From NCBI GenBank assembly GCA_022600195.1, contig JAHZKX010000045.1:248001-312000 (forward strand): DNA of 64,000 bases, read 5' to 3'. A program made the translations under genes and the position numbers. This document shows, one piece after another, positions 45,779-56,528 of this stretch (the stretch's first letter is position 1; each line of letters starts with the position of its first letter). The stretch is from Planctomycetota bacterium. GTDB lineage: Bacteria; Planctomycetota; Planctomycetia; Planctomycetales; Planctomycetaceae. The notes beneath the pieces are model-generated. The model ran no database searches. It was given only the letters and a program-made list of their open reading frames with translations, and was not told the origin of the DNA.

Positions 45779-46993
45779 TCAGTTTCCAACGAAATACATA
45801 ATCCGGGCTGCATGACCTTTGCTGGAAGATTTCTTACTCACGCGAATTTTTGCTTGATGCTTGCCCGGTTTCAACTCGCTGCTAAATACAACCGAGCGTG
45901 GATAATGCAGCCCTTTGCTGTAATGGTGATAAAGATCGAATGGTTGAAATGGCTCACCGTCGATGCTTACTTCCAGTATCCCTGCATCGGGACCAGCAAC
46001 AATAAAGACGCCGAGTGCTGTTCCGTTAAAAGCCAGCTCCGTTTCAGCTCCTGCTTTCGTTGCACACAACATGGGAATGCTGGTGAAACGACTTCGTTTA
46101 CTTCCGGGAATGGAGTCCCATTGTGGAATCTCAATAATCCAGCCTGAGTCCGATTTTGCATTCTTGACATCAATCAGCCGCCCATTTTGAAAACTGAATG
46201 GATCGAGCAGTTTCGTTGGAGAGGCGTGTTTCGTTCGTTGGCTTGTTTCCTGCCAGTATTTGGTGAGCAGTTTTTCAATCATCGCGGCACAGATTGCATT
46301 TCCAAACGGCGCCGGGTGAGTTCCCCCGAATTGTTTCCAGGTTAATTGTTTTTCTTGTATGAGTCGCGCGACCTCACTGGCTAAATCAATGGTAGAAATA
46401 TCATAATGCCGGGCAACTCGTTCGTGGCTGGAACTGGAGAGCGGCTTCTTTTTCTGCTGGATCGTTTCCAACATAGAAGGGTTTACAAAGTGAACCATGA
46501 CGATATCTGCATAAGGATTGTGACGACGGATTTGTGCAATCACTCCTTCCATTCCCCGGACAGCAGCTGTACCAGAATGTCTGGCGTCCTGGTCATCATT
46601 CACCGCAAATTCCACAAAAAACAGATCAACGGGTCCCTGGCTCAATACATCACGACTGGTACGAAAAGCACCAGTGTTGGAACATGTAGAAGAGATGCCC
46701 GCATTCGTAAACTGGAATTTGGTTTCAGGAAACGTTTTTTCCAGAAATTGACAAACCATCGGGCGGTACCCCTTCATCTCAGTGATCGAACCACCCAGAA
46801 AAGCAACGTGACCGGTTTTTTCTGTTTCAAATTTTTGTTTGCTATTCTGATAACTGCCTCGCGGATGTATGTGTTCTGCAGAAACGGTCGGGATTTTCAA
46901 CGGATTTTCGGCATTCAGGTCTGTCTGAAACGAAAGCAGACAGATTAAAAGGAAACAGAATGTCAGGTATGTTTTCAGTACGTAGTTCTTCAT
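45779..46993 (-). CDS. Secreted SGNH hydrolase with C-terminal beta domain
   Basis: The 404-residue protein has a signal peptide (residues 1-29). Catalytic Ser69 lies in GGSIT, Asn132 in the third block and His226 in GGTHPAPFG; the usual Asp three residues before the His is not present at that position. The C-terminal half (about 260-400) looks like a beta-sandwich, possibly for carbohydrate binding. It may be a sugar esterase. It is divergent from the ThuA gene. Confidence 0.82.
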   Translation of the reverse strand: MKNYVLKTYLTFCFLLICLLSFQTDLNAENPLKIPTVSAEHIHPRGSYQNSKQKFETEKTGHVAFLGGSITEMKGYRPMVCQFLEKTFPETKFQFTNAGISSTCSNTGAFRTSRDVLSQGPVDLFFVEFAVNDDQDARHSGTAAVRGMEGVIAQIRRHNPYADIVMVHFVNPSMLETIQQKKKPLSSSSHERVARHYDISTIDLASEVARLIQEKQLTWKQFGGTHPAPFGNAICAAMIEKLLTKYWQETSQRTKHASPTKLLDPFSFQNGRLIDVKNAKSDSGWIIEIPQWDSIPGSKRSRFTSIPMLCATKAGAETELAFNGTALGVFIVAGPDAGILEVSIDGEPFQPFDLYHHYSKGLHYPRSVVFSSELKPGKHQAKIRVSKKSSSKGHAARIMYFVGN

Positions 46994-47214
46994 GCTGCTG
47001 ATGATCTCATATAAAAGAAGTTGAAAAATGATGTGTGAGGGAATCTTGGCAGATTTCTAATACTACCAGCATGCAGATTCTGTGGGGGCAGGTCAAGAGT
47101 TCTCCTGTTCAACAATTGATTTAGGCCCCATTGATCCGATACGATGGAGGCTGAATCGAAGTTAGTTGTCAAACTTCAAACAGATAGAAATCCTCAGGGT
47201 TGGCAGGAGTATTC

Positions 47215-48192
47215 ATGAAACCGTTGTCTTATCTCTTGATGTGTTCTTCCTTTTTAATGCTGGGAACAACGATTGTTGTTGAAGCTGAAGCCGCAGAGAA
47301 ACCGCATGTCGTTTTCGTGACCGGCGATGATGAGTACCGTTCTGAGGAATCCATGCCTATGCTGGCGAAAATACTGAAGCGAGATTATGGCTTCAAAGTG
47401 ACGGTCTGTTATTCGTTGGATCAAGACGGAAATATTGCACCAGGGAATCAAAAATCGATCAGTGGATTGGAAGCACTTGAAGATGCCGACCTGATGGTTT
47501 TGTTTACTCGATATCGAGATCTACCTCCCGAGCAATTTCAACACTTCTTGAATTATGTGAAAACGGGAAAACCGATTGTGGGATTTCGGACTGCAACTCA
47601 TGCATTTCTCTTTCGGGATCCGAAAAGCCCCTATCGAGACTGGAATAACAAAAAAATTGCGGAACTCGTTGGCCAAAGATGGATCACACATCATGGTCAT
47701 TTTGGTGATGGGCACGAACATTTGACCAAAGTCACAATTGATGATGCCTCTAAAGACCATCCTGTTTTAAGAGGAGTTAAACCGTACAAAACCTATTCAT
47801 GGTTGTATCATGTACACGGCGGGAGTGACGGACACAAATTGGCCGGTAACAGTAAACCGCTTTTAACCGGACATTCACTCAAATCGGGTCATGAGCAGAA
47901 AGGAAATCTTGAGAAATATCCGCTGAGCAATCCTGTTGCCTGGACCAAAACTTATGCAGGTGCAAATGGAAAAAAAGGACGTGTCTTTTTCACAACAACC
48001 GCACATCCGTTTGATTTCAAAGATCCGAGTGTGCGAAAGTTATCCCTCAATGGAATTTTGTGGTCACTGGGTATGGAAGACAAAATTCCCACCGAAGGTG
48101 CTAAAGCAGATCTGGTTGGAAAGTATGAACCCAATAATTCCGGAACTGGTCCCAAAAAATATAAAACGAATCAAAAGCCAGAACAATTTTAG
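47215..48192 (+). CDS. ThuA-domain protein, secreted
   Basis: From the ATG at 47215 (CAGGAG five bases upstream) the protein has 325 residues: a signal peptide (about 1-27) and a ThuA-like/glutamine-amidotransferase-like domain with [33 protein letters not shown] and many conserved His. ThuA proteins are linked to sugar (trehalose-type) utilisation, though their reaction is not well known. A terminator follows. Confidence 0.85.
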   Translation: MKPLSYLLMCSSFLMLGTTIVVEAEAAEKPHVVFVTGDDEYRSEESMPMLAKILKRDYGFKVTVCYSLDQDGNIAPGNQKSISGLEALEDADLMVLFTRYRDLPPEQFQHFLNYVKTGKPIVGFRTATHAFLFRDPKSPYRDWNNKKIAELVGQRWITHHGHFGDGHEHLTKVTIDDASKDHPVLRGVKPYKTYSWLYHVHGGSDGHKLAGNSKPLLTGHSLKSGHEQKGNLEKYPLSNPVAWTKTYAGANGKKGRVFFTTTAHPFDFKDPSVRKLSLNGILWSLGMEDKIPTEGAKADLVGKYEPNNSGTGPKKYKTNQKPEQF

Positions 48193-48220
48193 CAGAAAAT
48201 CCAGATTAACGAATGTGAGT

Positions 48221-48257
48221 AGAGCATGCGCCTGGTTCAGGACGTGCTCTTTTTTTG
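48221..48257 (+). terminator. Rho-independent terminator after the ThuA gene
   Basis: AGAGCA (48221-48226) pairs with TGCTCT (48245-48250), with an inner CCTG/CAGG pair and a T-run after it. It lies at the end of the convergent trkH-like gene too. Confidence 0.75.
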
Positions 48258-48259
48258 CG

Positions 48260-49819
48260 TCAATAGTTTTTCCAGAAGGATGGCACGAACAATACCAGAA
48301 TGGCAAACAGCTCAAGTCTTCCTAATAACATCAGAATGGTTAACAGGAATTTACCAGCAAGGGAAAAGTCGGCATAATTTTCTGTCGGGCCTAACTCTCC
48401 AACGCCCGGGCCGATATTATTCAGGGTTGCTACAACGGCACTGGTACAGTCGATTAATTTCTCAGGTTTATGCATTTGCCATTCTGTATTTGGCTCTATC
48501 GCAGTTAGCAGAAGACTACTGAATATGAATATGACCAACACCAGGCTGAAATAAACAGTAATATCGTTTCGAATGTCTTGCTCAATGTTTGTGACTCCAA
48601 TGCGGACTGGGCGGACCACATTAGGGCGAAATGATTTTTCGATTTCACGCCAGATGATTTTGCCAAACAGCACAAAACGAATGACTTTGATTCCACCTGC
48701 TGTAGAGCCGGCACAACCGCCGACAAACATTAGTAAGAGCAATAACATCTTCGAAGATTCATTCCAGGTGTCGTAGTTTCCGGTGCCATATCCAGTTGTG
48801 GTCATGATGGAAACGGCCTGGAAACCGGCATAACGCAGGGCATCGGCAGGATTATTGTAAATATGATTACTCATCAAATTGTACGTCAGAAACAGAATGG
48901 CAGACCCTAAAATAAACAGATAAATGCGAAACTCGATATCATTTCTAAGGGGAGCGATGAAGTGTTTCCACGATTGATCCTGCGAACGAAGATTTCTTAA
49001 TGAAAGAAAATACAACGCAAAATTAGTGCCGGCGGCGATCATAAAAATGGCGATCGTAAATTCGATGAGCGGGCTGTCGAAGTATCCGATACTTTGATTG
49101 TGTGTGCTGAAACCACCTGTTGCCATGGAACCAAAGCTGTGACAAAACGCATCAAATACACTCATCCCTTCCAGCCAGAGAATCAACGCCAGAGCCAGCG
49201 TGAAAGAAACATATATACTCCACATGACAATCGCCGATTCCCGGACGCGCGGTCGAACTGCATCACTGGTAGGACCAGGGACTTCACGTTTCATCAACGC
49301 TTTCCCGCCTGCGCCCAGATGGCTTAAAATAGCAACGAATAATACAATGATCCCCATGCCTCCCAGGCAGTGAGTGAAACTTCTCCAGAAGAGAACACAG
49401 CGGGGAACCAGCACAGGGTCTTCCAGTTCTCGTAGTACAGAAGCACCCGTTGTAGTGAATCCGGAAATCGATTCAAACAGGGCATCGGGAATTGTCATGG
49501 GTACGTCAGTCGCCACCATCGAACCTGAAAAAAGAAAAGGGAGGCAGCCAAGAATTCCAGAATAAATCCAGCTCAAACCGACAACCGCCAAAGCTTCTTT
49601 TCGTAATATCGTACCGAATTCATTGCGTCCCAGAAAATACAAAAAAGAACCGGATATCAGACTGCAGGCAATGGCACCGCAAATGCCCCAGAAGCCGGCA
49701 AATTCAAATTCTGTGGTTTCACCAAATATCGGAAATGCCCAGGGCAGGCTGAAGACCATGGAAACCCCGACAAGCATTCCCACAAGACCCAATAAACGAC
49801 AAAGAAGTAACCAATTCAT
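48260..49819 (-). CDS. TrkH/KtrB-type potassium uptake protein
   Basis: The 519-residue membrane protein has the four-repeat pore layout of TrkH, with selectivity-filter-like segments (SGFTTTGASV, GSMATGGFSTH, TTTGYGTGN, GGCAGSTAGGIKV). It should bring in K+ with a regulatory TrkA-type partner, which is not adjacent. It is divergent from the FG-GAP gene. Confidence 0.9.
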   Translation of the reverse strand: MNWLLLCRLLGLVGMLVGVSMVFSLPWAFPIFGETTEFEFAGFWGICGAIACSLISGSFLYFLGRNEFGTILRKEALAVVGLSWIYSGILGCLPFLFSGSMVATDVPMTIPDALFESISGFTTTGASVLRELEDPVLVPRCVLFWRSFTHCLGGMGIIVLFVAILSHLGAGGKALMKREVPGPTSDAVRPRVRESAIVMWSIYVSFTLALALILWLEGMSVFDAFCHSFGSMATGGFSTHNQSIGYFDSPLIEFTIAIFMIAAGTNFALYFLSLRNLRSQDQSWKHFIAPLRNDIEFRIYLFILGSAILFLTYNLMSNHIYNNPADALRYAGFQAVSIMTTTGYGTGNYDTWNESSKMLLLLLMFVGGCAGSTAGGIKVIRFVLFGKIIWREIEKSFRPNVVRPVRIGVTNIEQDIRNDITVYFSLVLVIFIFSSLLLTAIEPNTEWQMHKPEKLIDCTSAVVATLNNIGPGVGELGPTENYADFSLAGKFLLTILMLLGRLELFAILVLFVPSFWKNY

Positions 49820-49970
49820 TAAATTTCAACTTATTGATTCTGTACTGATTTGAACTACTGGATTTATCCAGACCATTAGAGTTAAATATCTTAATTCATA
49901 ATTATCTGAGATTATAGCACGTCTCTTCTTATTGAACGATAGCTCTCATTCCGTTTTAGGAAATTCAATT

Positions 49971-51920
49971 ATGGTCACTCAACATCTATTTCGAATTGTT
50001 TTTCCGCTATTCACTCTCAGCTTGATGTTTTCAGAAATTGGTTCAATCTCTGCTGAAGAGTTAGAGCAGCTGACATATCATAATCCAAAGCTTGAAGTTG
50101 ATTTGGGAGTGGGCTTGTGGGCCTGGCCGCTCCCCGTGGATTATGATAATGATGGCGATTTGGATTTACTGGTTTCCTGTCCGGACAAACCATCTAATGG
50201 AACATATTTTTTCGAAAATCGGTCGGACGGCAAAGAAAAGATGCCTGTCTTTGAGCCGGGCGTTCGACTCGGGAAAGGATATCATAATACATGTCTTTCG
50301 TATGTAGACGGAACACCACGCGTTTTAGTTTCAGGGCGCGAGGTTGTCGATTTTAAAAAGAATGGTTTTGACAAACTGGTTTCTTTACCCGTCGAACGAA
50401 ATGTGCATGGCACTAAAGTCCGTGGAAATCAATGGTACTATCTCGACTATGATGGCGATAAAGATCACGATCTCATCGTTGGAGTCGGCGACTGGGGGGA
50501 CTATGGATGGGACGACGCCTACAACGAACAGGGCCAATGGACCAACGGGCCACTTCGTGGCTTCGTGTATGTCTTGAAAAATTCGGGTACGGATAAAAAA
50601 CCAAAATATTCCAAACCGACCAAAATTCAGATAGGAGATCAGCCTCTTGAAGTTTTTGGCTGGCCTTGTCCCAATTTCGCTGACTTTGATCACGATGGTG
50701 ATCTAGATCTGATCTGCGGTGAATTTCTTGATCAATTGACTTATTTCGAAAATACAGGAACACGGGCTGTGCCTCGCTATGTAGCCGGTCGCCGCTTATC
50801 CAGTAATGGGCGATCTTTGCAGATGGATCTGCAGATGATTGTACCTTCGGCGATTGACTGGGATCAGGATGGCGATACAGATTTCGTAATTGGCGATGAA
50901 GATGGTCGCGTCGCTTTCATGGAGAATACGGGGGAATTAATAGGAGGTCTTCCTCAGTTTCTCCCGCCGCGCTATTTCCGTCAAAAAGCGGCAGGTGTTA
51001 AGTTTGGTGCGCTGGTAACCCCTTATGCATACGACTGGGATGGAGATGGAGATGAAGATCTGATTTGTGGAAATACCGCTGGCTATATAGGTTTGATTGA
51101 AAATTTGGATGGTCATGCCAGGTCACCTAGACTGGCTGCACCGCGGTATCTAAAAGCAGGCGGACACCCGATTCGAATTCAGGCGGGGCCTAATGGTTCC
51201 ATTCAAGGTCCTTGTGAAGCAAAGTGGGGCTACACTACTCAAACCGTGGCAGATTGGAATCAGGATGGACTTCCTGATTTACTCGTGAATTCCATCTGGG
51301 GAGAAATTCTCTGGTATCAGAATATAGGGACTCGGCAAGAACCAAAGCTGGCTTCAGCCCAGACGGTGAGCGTGGAATGGGAAGGGGCTGTTCCCAAGCC
51401 GGCCTGGAACTGGTGGAATCCCCGGGGTAACCAATTGGTCACTCAATGGAGAACAACACCGGTTGCCATCGACTATAATCAGGATGGTCTCACAGATTTA
51501 GTGATGCTGGACCATGAAGGATATCTTGCATTTTTTGAACGGATTAGTGTGGGCAACGAATTCAAATTATTACCTGGTAAACGAATCTTTGTGGATGAAA
51601 CTTTGAAGCCAATTCGAATGAATTCAAAACGTGCCGGAGGTAGCGGTCGCTATAAACTACATGTGGTTGATTGGGACGGCGACGGTCGATTGGATCTGCT
51701 TGTGAATAGTAGGAATGCTGATTTCTATCGTAATGAAAAAACGGTTGATGGAAAAATCGTCTTAAAGAATCAGGGGCCCATCAGCAAACGAACGCTGGGC
51801 GGCCATACAAGCAGTCCTTGTACTGTCGACTGGGATCAAGATGGAATTCGCGATTTGATTATTGGAGCCGAAGACGGATATCTATATTGGATGAAAAATC
51901 CACGTTCGCAGAAAAAGTGA
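49971..51920 (+). CDS. FG-GAP/VCBS repeat protein, secreted
   Basis: From the ATG at 49971 (AGGA upstream) the protein has 649 residues: signal peptide (1-30), then repeated calcium-binding-like blocks of the form DxDxDGDxDL (DYDNDGDLDLL, DFDHDGDLDLI, DWDQDGDTDFV, DWDGDGDEDLI, DWDGDGRLDLL, DWDQDGIRDLI). These form a beta-propeller of the integrin/FG-GAP kind, probably a surface-bound binding protein. The next gene follows 30 bases later. Confidence 0.88.
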   Translation: MVTQHLFRIVFPLFTLSLMFSEIGSISAEELEQLTYHNPKLEVDLGVGLWAWPLPVDYDNDGDLDLLVSCPDKPSNGTYFFENRSDGKEKMPVFEPGVRLGKGYHNTCLSYVDGTPRVLVSGREVVDFKKNGFDKLVSLPVERNVHGTKVRGNQWYYLDYDGDKDHDLIVGVGDWGDYGWDDAYNEQGQWTNGPLRGFVYVLKNSGTDKKPKYSKPTKIQIGDQPLEVFGWPCPNFADFDHDGDLDLICGEFLDQLTYFENTGTRAVPRYVAGRRLSSNGRSLQMDLQMIVPSAIDWDQDGDTDFVIGDEDGRVAFMENTGELIGGLPQFLPPRYFRQKAAGVKFGALVTPYAYDWDGDGDEDLICGNTAGYIGLIENLDGHARSPRLAAPRYLKAGGHPIRIQAGPNGSIQGPCEAKWGYTTQTVADWNQDGLPDLLVNSIWGEILWYQNIGTRQEPKLASAQTVSVEWEGAVPKPAWNWWNPRGNQLVTQWRTTPVAIDYNQDGLTDLVMLDHEGYLAFFERISVGNEFKLLPGKRIFVDETLKPIRMNSKRAGGSGRYKLHVVDWDGDGRLDLLVNSRNADFYRNEKTVDGKIVLKNQGPISKRTLGGHTSSPCTVDWDQDGIRDLIIGAEDGYLYWMKNPRSQKK

Positions 51921-51950
51921 TCGGGTAGCTTTAAAAGATCAGGTAAAACG

Positions 51951-52517
51951 ATGCTGACACAGAATCAAATGGCGTTTAAAGAGTGGGGTGCAGTTTGCGC
52001 TGCTTTAGGGCAGGGCGTACAATCAGTTCTTGTCCGAAAAGGAGGCATTCACGAAGGACAAGAAGGATTTCGTGTGGATCATCGGGAATTCTGGCTTTTT
52101 CCGACACGTTTTCATCAAGAGGCAGATCAGTTACAGCCAGCGTACAGCGATTTGCTCAAAGCACCGATTGCCATAGAACCCGCATCGGGTAAGATCATGC
52201 TGGCGCTCTATGCTGTCGTTGAGAAAGTTCTGGAAATCAACGAACCATCGGCGCTTCCCGGTCTGAATTCCATTCAAGTATTGAATCGAGAGACAATCCA
52301 AAAGCGATTTGAATATAAAAATCCGGGACTGTTTGTATTACTCATTCGTACCTACTGTTTGGCTCAACCAGTTGAAGTCGAAAACGAAACACGTTATGCA
52401 GGCTGTCGAACCTGGGTTGAACTATCCGAAAAATATCCGACCAATAATCTAACTCCATTACTCACCGACGAACAGTTCCTACAGCAACAGCAAGAGTTTG
52501 AACAACTGGTTTCCTGA
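51951..52517 (+). CDS. DUF1802 family protein
   Basis: The 188-residue protein matches DUF1802 by its start (ALKEW-like MAFKEWGAVCAAL) and the block VLVRKGGIHEGQEGFRVDHREFWLFPTRFHQ. Function is not known. It follows the FG-GAP gene by 30 bases but its cytosolic look suggests no direct link. The inner ATG at 51969 is an alternative start. A terminator follows. Confidence 0.8.
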   Translation: MLTQNQMAFKEWGAVCAALGQGVQSVLVRKGGIHEGQEGFRVDHREFWLFPTRFHQEADQLQPAYSDLLKAPIAIEPASGKIMLALYAVVEKVLEINEPSALPGLNSIQVLNRETIQKRFEYKNPGLFVLLIRTYCLAQPVEVENETRYAGCRTWVELSEKYPTNNLTPLLTDEQFLQQQQEFEQLVS

Positions 52518-52546
52518 ACTCATCAAACAACAGGCTGAAATAAAAA

Positions 52547-52574
52547 CAGCCCGATTCAAAAAAATCGGGCTGTG
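52547..52574. terminator. Hairpin terminator between DUF1802 and the dehydrogenase
   Basis: ACAGCCCGATT (52547-52557) pairs perfectly with AATCGGGCTGT (52564-52574) around a six-base loop; flanking A-rich sequence helps termination on the minus strand. Confidence 0.75.
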
Positions 52575-52590
52575 GAGCTGGATCGCTCGC

Positions 52591-53910
52591 TTAAGCTTTG
52601 TAGATTTTTTCCCGACCTTGAGTGACCTCTTTCGTCGCGTTTCGTGTATCAAGAATCATACTTGAATGTTTGACGATAAAGTCGTAATCATAGTCACTAT
52701 GATCGGTGGCAATCAGCACACAATCTTGTTGCGCCAAAAACTCAGGTGTCAACTCCTGGCTTTCCATCGCTGGAACGTTATGATGCCGCATCTTGGGGAG
52801 ACTGGGGATGTGTGGGTCATTGTAAGTAAATTCCACGCCCCGTTCGAGCAGTAAGTCCAGCAGGTGGAATGAAGGGCTCTCGCGAGGGTCGTCTACATCT
52901 TTTTTGTAGGCGACTCCCAGCATGCAGATTTTGCTTCCTTTAAGTGGCTTCGACTGATCATTGAGAAATTCCGCCAATCGATCAATCACATAACGTGGCA
53001 TTCTGGTATTTACTTCTCCCGCTAACTCAATGAACCGTGTCGTCAAACCTTCCTTACGGGCCAGCCAACTCAGATAGAACGGATCGATGGGAATACAATG
53101 GCCGCCCAAACCGGGACCAGGATAAAAAGCCTGAAATCCAAAAGGTTTGGTTTTCGCTGCATCAATGACTTCCCAGACATCAATGTCCATGCGGTCGAAT
53201 AAAGTTTTGAGTTCGTTAACCATCGCAATATTCACAGCGCGGTAAGTATTCTCCAGAATTTTACACGCTTCAGCGACTTCAGGAGAAGACACAGAAATGA
53301 CGTTTACAACCGCATGTTCATACAAGGCGGCGGCAATCCGTAGACTGTTTTCTTCCATGCCGCCTACCACTTTGGGAATTCCTGCAGCGGAAAAATCCGG
53401 GTTGCCGGGATCTTCCCGTTCCGGGCTATAGGCGAGATAATAATCTTCACCCACTTTCAGGCCTGTGGCCTCCAAAATGGGGAGTAATACATCTCTGGTC
53501 GTTGTGGGATAGGTTGTACTTTCTAATACCACCAGTTGCCCGGGACGTAATGTTTTAGCGATGGCACTGGTTGTATTTTCCACATAGGCTAAATCAGGAT
53601 CTCGACTGGAAGTAAGCGGTGTTGGAACGCAGATCAGCAATGCGTCTGCTTCTTTCATCCGTGATGTATCGGTCGTCGATTCGAACTGTTTTTTCTCAAG
53701 CCAACTGGCTACGGTTGCAGAGGGAATATGTTGGATATAACTTTTGCCGGCTTGCAGTTGATCGACTTTATTCTGATCGACATCAAAGCCTAAGGTTTTG
53801 AATCCCGTGTTGACAAAAGCATCAATTAAGGGGAGCCCGACATAACCCAACCCGATGATGCCAATAATTGCCGTTTTATCTTTAATTGCCTGCTCAAGAT
53901 GATTTGTCAT
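52591..53910 (-). CDS. UDP-N-acetyl-sugar 6-dehydrogenase (WbpA/TviB/WecC family)
   Basis: The 439-residue protein has GLGYVGLPL (21-29), the catalytic Cys272 in GGHCIPIDP and the conserved VVLESTTYP segment. It oxidises the C6 hydroxyl of a UDP-N-acetylhexosamine to the uronic acid with NAD+. The product would feed surface polysaccharide. It is the only polysaccharide gene here. Confidence 0.92.
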   Translation of the reverse strand: MTNHLEQAIKDKTAIIGIIGLGYVGLPLIDAFVNTGFKTLGFDVDQNKVDQLQAGKSYIQHIPSATVASWLEKKQFESTTDTSRMKEADALLICVPTPLTSSRDPDLAYVENTTSAIAKTLRPGQLVVLESTTYPTTTRDVLLPILEATGLKVGEDYYLAYSPEREDPGNPDFSAAGIPKVVGGMEENSLRIAAALYEHAVVNVISVSSPEVAEACKILENTYRAVNIAMVNELKTLFDRMDIDVWEVIDAAKTKPFGFQAFYPGPGLGGHCIPIDPFYLSWLARKEGLTTRFIELAGEVNTRMPRYVIDRLAEFLNDQSKPLKGSKICMLGVAYKKDVDDPRESPSFHLLDLLLERGVEFTYNDPHIPSLPKMRHHNVPAMESQELTPEFLAQQDCVLIATDHSDYDYDFIVKHSSMILDTRNATKEVTQGREKIYKA

Positions 53911-54227
53911 CTAAATACCGTCCTTGTTTAAGTCTTAAATGCAGGAGAACTGGACTGCTGAATTGGCAGGATCATATCACTCGAACTTATTTCCTGCAAG
54001 CATTTTAGCGTAGAGGCTGAAATCGCCGTATTTCGAAAATCATCACCTGATTCAATACCGAAGTTCTCGCGTGGTACCGCGTCGACAGTACGACAGTCGC
54101 TAGACGACTTTTTGCTGTTATTTTGACTACAATCAGAGCGCACTCGAGCTGAATATCCCAGATTTTCAATGTGGAAATCAGTGTACGAGCATACGATCCT
54201 TCACCGAATCAATGTGCGACTTGCTTT
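53911..54227. other. Intergenic region with no gene
   Basis: About 320 bases; only a weak inverted repeat (54095-54109) is seen. It contains the promoter of the dehydrogenase and the 3' end of the oligopeptidase transcript. Confidence 0.4.
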
Positions 54228-56318
54228 TTAAATCAAACCAGAATGCCTGAGAAGTGGTTCAGGGCTTGGCTCGCGTCCCCGGAATTCTTTAAAGAGTTCC
54301 ATCGGATGACGACTGCCACCCATTGCGAGAATCGTATCTCGGAAGCGTCTGCCCGTTTCGATTACCGCTTGCTCATCATCAAGGCCCGCATCTTCAAATG
54401 CGCTGAAGGCGTCGGCACTCAGGACTTCAGCCCATTTATAGCTGAAATAGCCGGCTGAATAGCCTCCTGCAAAGATATGCTGGAAGGAACACAGGAAACG
54501 GTCTTCGGGAAGCATCGGCAAGACTGTCGTTGTTTGACCGACATCGCGCTGCACGTCGAATACGGTTTGCGGGCCATCAGGGTCGAATTCACTATGAAGT
54601 TTCAAATCGACAATTCCAAACTGGTTTTGTCGCAGCATTTGTGTTGCTGCCTGATAATTGCGTGCTGCTTTGATTTTTTCAAATAAGTCATCTGGCAAGG
54701 TTTCGCCGGTTTCATAATGTTTAGCCATGCCAAGTAAGGTTGGTTTATGGTAGCACCAGTTTTCCATGAACTGACTGGCCAACTCAACCGCATCCCATTC
54801 CACGCCATTAATGCCGGCTGCATCCGCTTCATTAATTGTTGTCAGCATATGCTGCAATCCATGGCCAAACTCGTGGAAGAGCGTTTCCACTTCTCTAAAC
54901 GTCATCAGTGAAGGCTTCGACCCGACAGGCGGAGTCGAATTACAGATCAGATGTGCGACTGGAATTTGAACCTTTCCTCCGACAATTTTGCGACCCAGAC
55001 AATCATCCATCCATGCACCTCCCCTTTTATCTGCAGGTCGTGCATAGGGGTCGAGATAAAAACCGGCTATCGTTTCTCCCTCTTCATTGGCAATTTGGAA
55101 ATAGCGGACCTCTTCATTCCAGAGCGGAATCCCAGTAGAAACAGGCGTGACGGTAATTCCAAACAGTCGGTTTACCAGCTGGAAAAGACCATCCAGTACT
55201 TTCTCCAGAGAGAAATAAGGACGCAATTCTTCGTCCGTATAACTGAATCGCTGCTCGCGTAATCGTTCGGACCAGAAAGCAAAATCCCATTGGATGATGG
55301 GTTCCGTTTCGCCCTGTTCTGCGGCAAAGGTTTGCAGGTCTTTCAAATCTTGTTGACCGGCATCCCAGGCAGCCGAACGTAGTCGTTCTTCCATCTCCAG
55401 AACGGCTTCGATGCTGGGAGCCATTTTTTCTGCCAGACTGATTTCTGCAAAGTTTGCATAACCAAGGAGCTCTGCTTTTTCCTTGCGTAGTTTCAGGATC
55501 TGTGGGATCAGTGGAGTGTTATCAACCTCTCCCTCGGAAGCGCGAGTGATAAATGCCCGGTAGACATTTTCTCGTAATGTTCGATTTCGACAGTGTTGCA
55601 TGAATGGACCGAAGCAGGGGAAATCCAGACTGATTCTCCAAGGCCCCTGCTCAGGGGTCGCTTCGGTGTCATCCTCTTTTTCGTCCCAAGTATTGTAGGA
55701 CTGGGCTGTCAATTGTTTCAGGCTTTCCGGGAAACCAGCTACATCTTCAGTATCGGTGATGATGAGTGTAAACGCTTTGGTCGCATCCAGGACATTGTTG
55801 GCAAAGTTAGTGGCAAGACTTGATAACTCGGTAGCAATTTCATTAAATCGCGTGAGTTGTTCCCCCGTGAGAGCGATGCCAGCGAGTTCGGCTGACAGAA
55901 GATGTTTTTCAACAATCCGCTGTTGCGCATTATTAAGCTCGTCCCATTTACTGCTGTTCCGTAGTGACTTCATTGCGTCATAAATCGGTTTGCTTTGTTT
56001 TACACTTAACGAGAAAGCCACAATCTCTGGTAATACGCTTTCGTAGGCTTCACGTAATTCAGGGGTGTTTTTGACACCCAGTAAATGTCCAACAGGCCCC
56101 CAAGATCGTTCCCAGGGGTGGTCCAATTCTTCCAGAGGTTGCAATAAACCTTCCCATGTTGGTTCAGCCTCTTCTTCAATTTTTTTCAAATTGACCTGGG
56201 ACTGTTTGAGCAGCGCCTGGACGGCTGGATGAATGTGATGTGGTTCGATGCGGTCAAAGAGGGGCAGCCCTTCTGAAACGAGAAGAGGATTGTCTGCTGA
56301 TGTAGCTTGCTGGTCCAT
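54228..56318 (-). CDS. prlC: Oligopeptidase A, M3 metallopeptidase
   Basis: The 696-residue protein has the M3 zinc motif HEFGH at residues 482-486 and the family C-terminus with [20 protein letters not shown]. Length matches OpdA/PrlC. It degrades short peptides, including signal-peptide remnants, in the cytosol. Confidence 0.92.
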   Translation of the reverse strand: MDQQATSADNPLLVSEGLPLFDRIEPHHIHPAVQALLKQSQVNLKKIEEEAEPTWEGLLQPLEELDHPWERSWGPVGHLLGVKNTPELREAYESVLPEIVAFSLSVKQSKPIYDAMKSLRNSSKWDELNNAQQRIVEKHLLSAELAGIALTGEQLTRFNEIATELSSLATNFANNVLDATKAFTLIITDTEDVAGFPESLKQLTAQSYNTWDEKEDDTEATPEQGPWRISLDFPCFGPFMQHCRNRTLRENVYRAFITRASEGEVDNTPLIPQILKLRKEKAELLGYANFAEISLAEKMAPSIEAVLEMEERLRSAAWDAGQQDLKDLQTFAAEQGETEPIIQWDFAFWSERLREQRFSYTDEELRPYFSLEKVLDGLFQLVNRLFGITVTPVSTGIPLWNEEVRYFQIANEEGETIAGFYLDPYARPADKRGGAWMDDCLGRKIVGGKVQIPVAHLICNSTPPVGSKPSLMTFREVETLFHEFGHGLQHMLTTINEADAAGINGVEWDAVELASQFMENWCYHKPTLLGMAKHYETGETLPDDLFEKIKAARNYQAATQMLRQNQFGIVDLKLHSEFDPDGPQTVFDVQRDVGQTTTVLPMLPEDRFLCSFQHIFAGGYSAGYFSYKWAEVLSADAFSAFEDAGLDDEQAVIETGRRFRDTILAMGGSRHPMELFKEFRGREPSPEPLLRHSGLI

Positions 56319-56528
56319 TCGAAATACGGTCCTTCTAGAGGAAATCTCTGATTCTCAAAGTAATTAGCGATCTACCGCTGGATGATGGTCTGTCTGTGAA
56401 TCGAGGGGCTATCATAAAAAAGTCGAGGACTTATTTAAAAGGCATTCTATATATTCGCCGAATCGATACAATGCTTTGTAGGAAATTACTTGGTAAGAGC
56501 CAGATCGTGATAGCGTGGATTACGAAAT

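Noticed and set aside
46406-46948. A 180-codon plus-strand frame
   Set aside because: It is opposite the SGNH hydrolase at 45779-46993 and has no ribosome site or domain.
54095-54113. Weak hairpin with T-run as a terminator
   Set aside because: The stem has only five pairs and no plus-strand gene lies upstream for it to stop.
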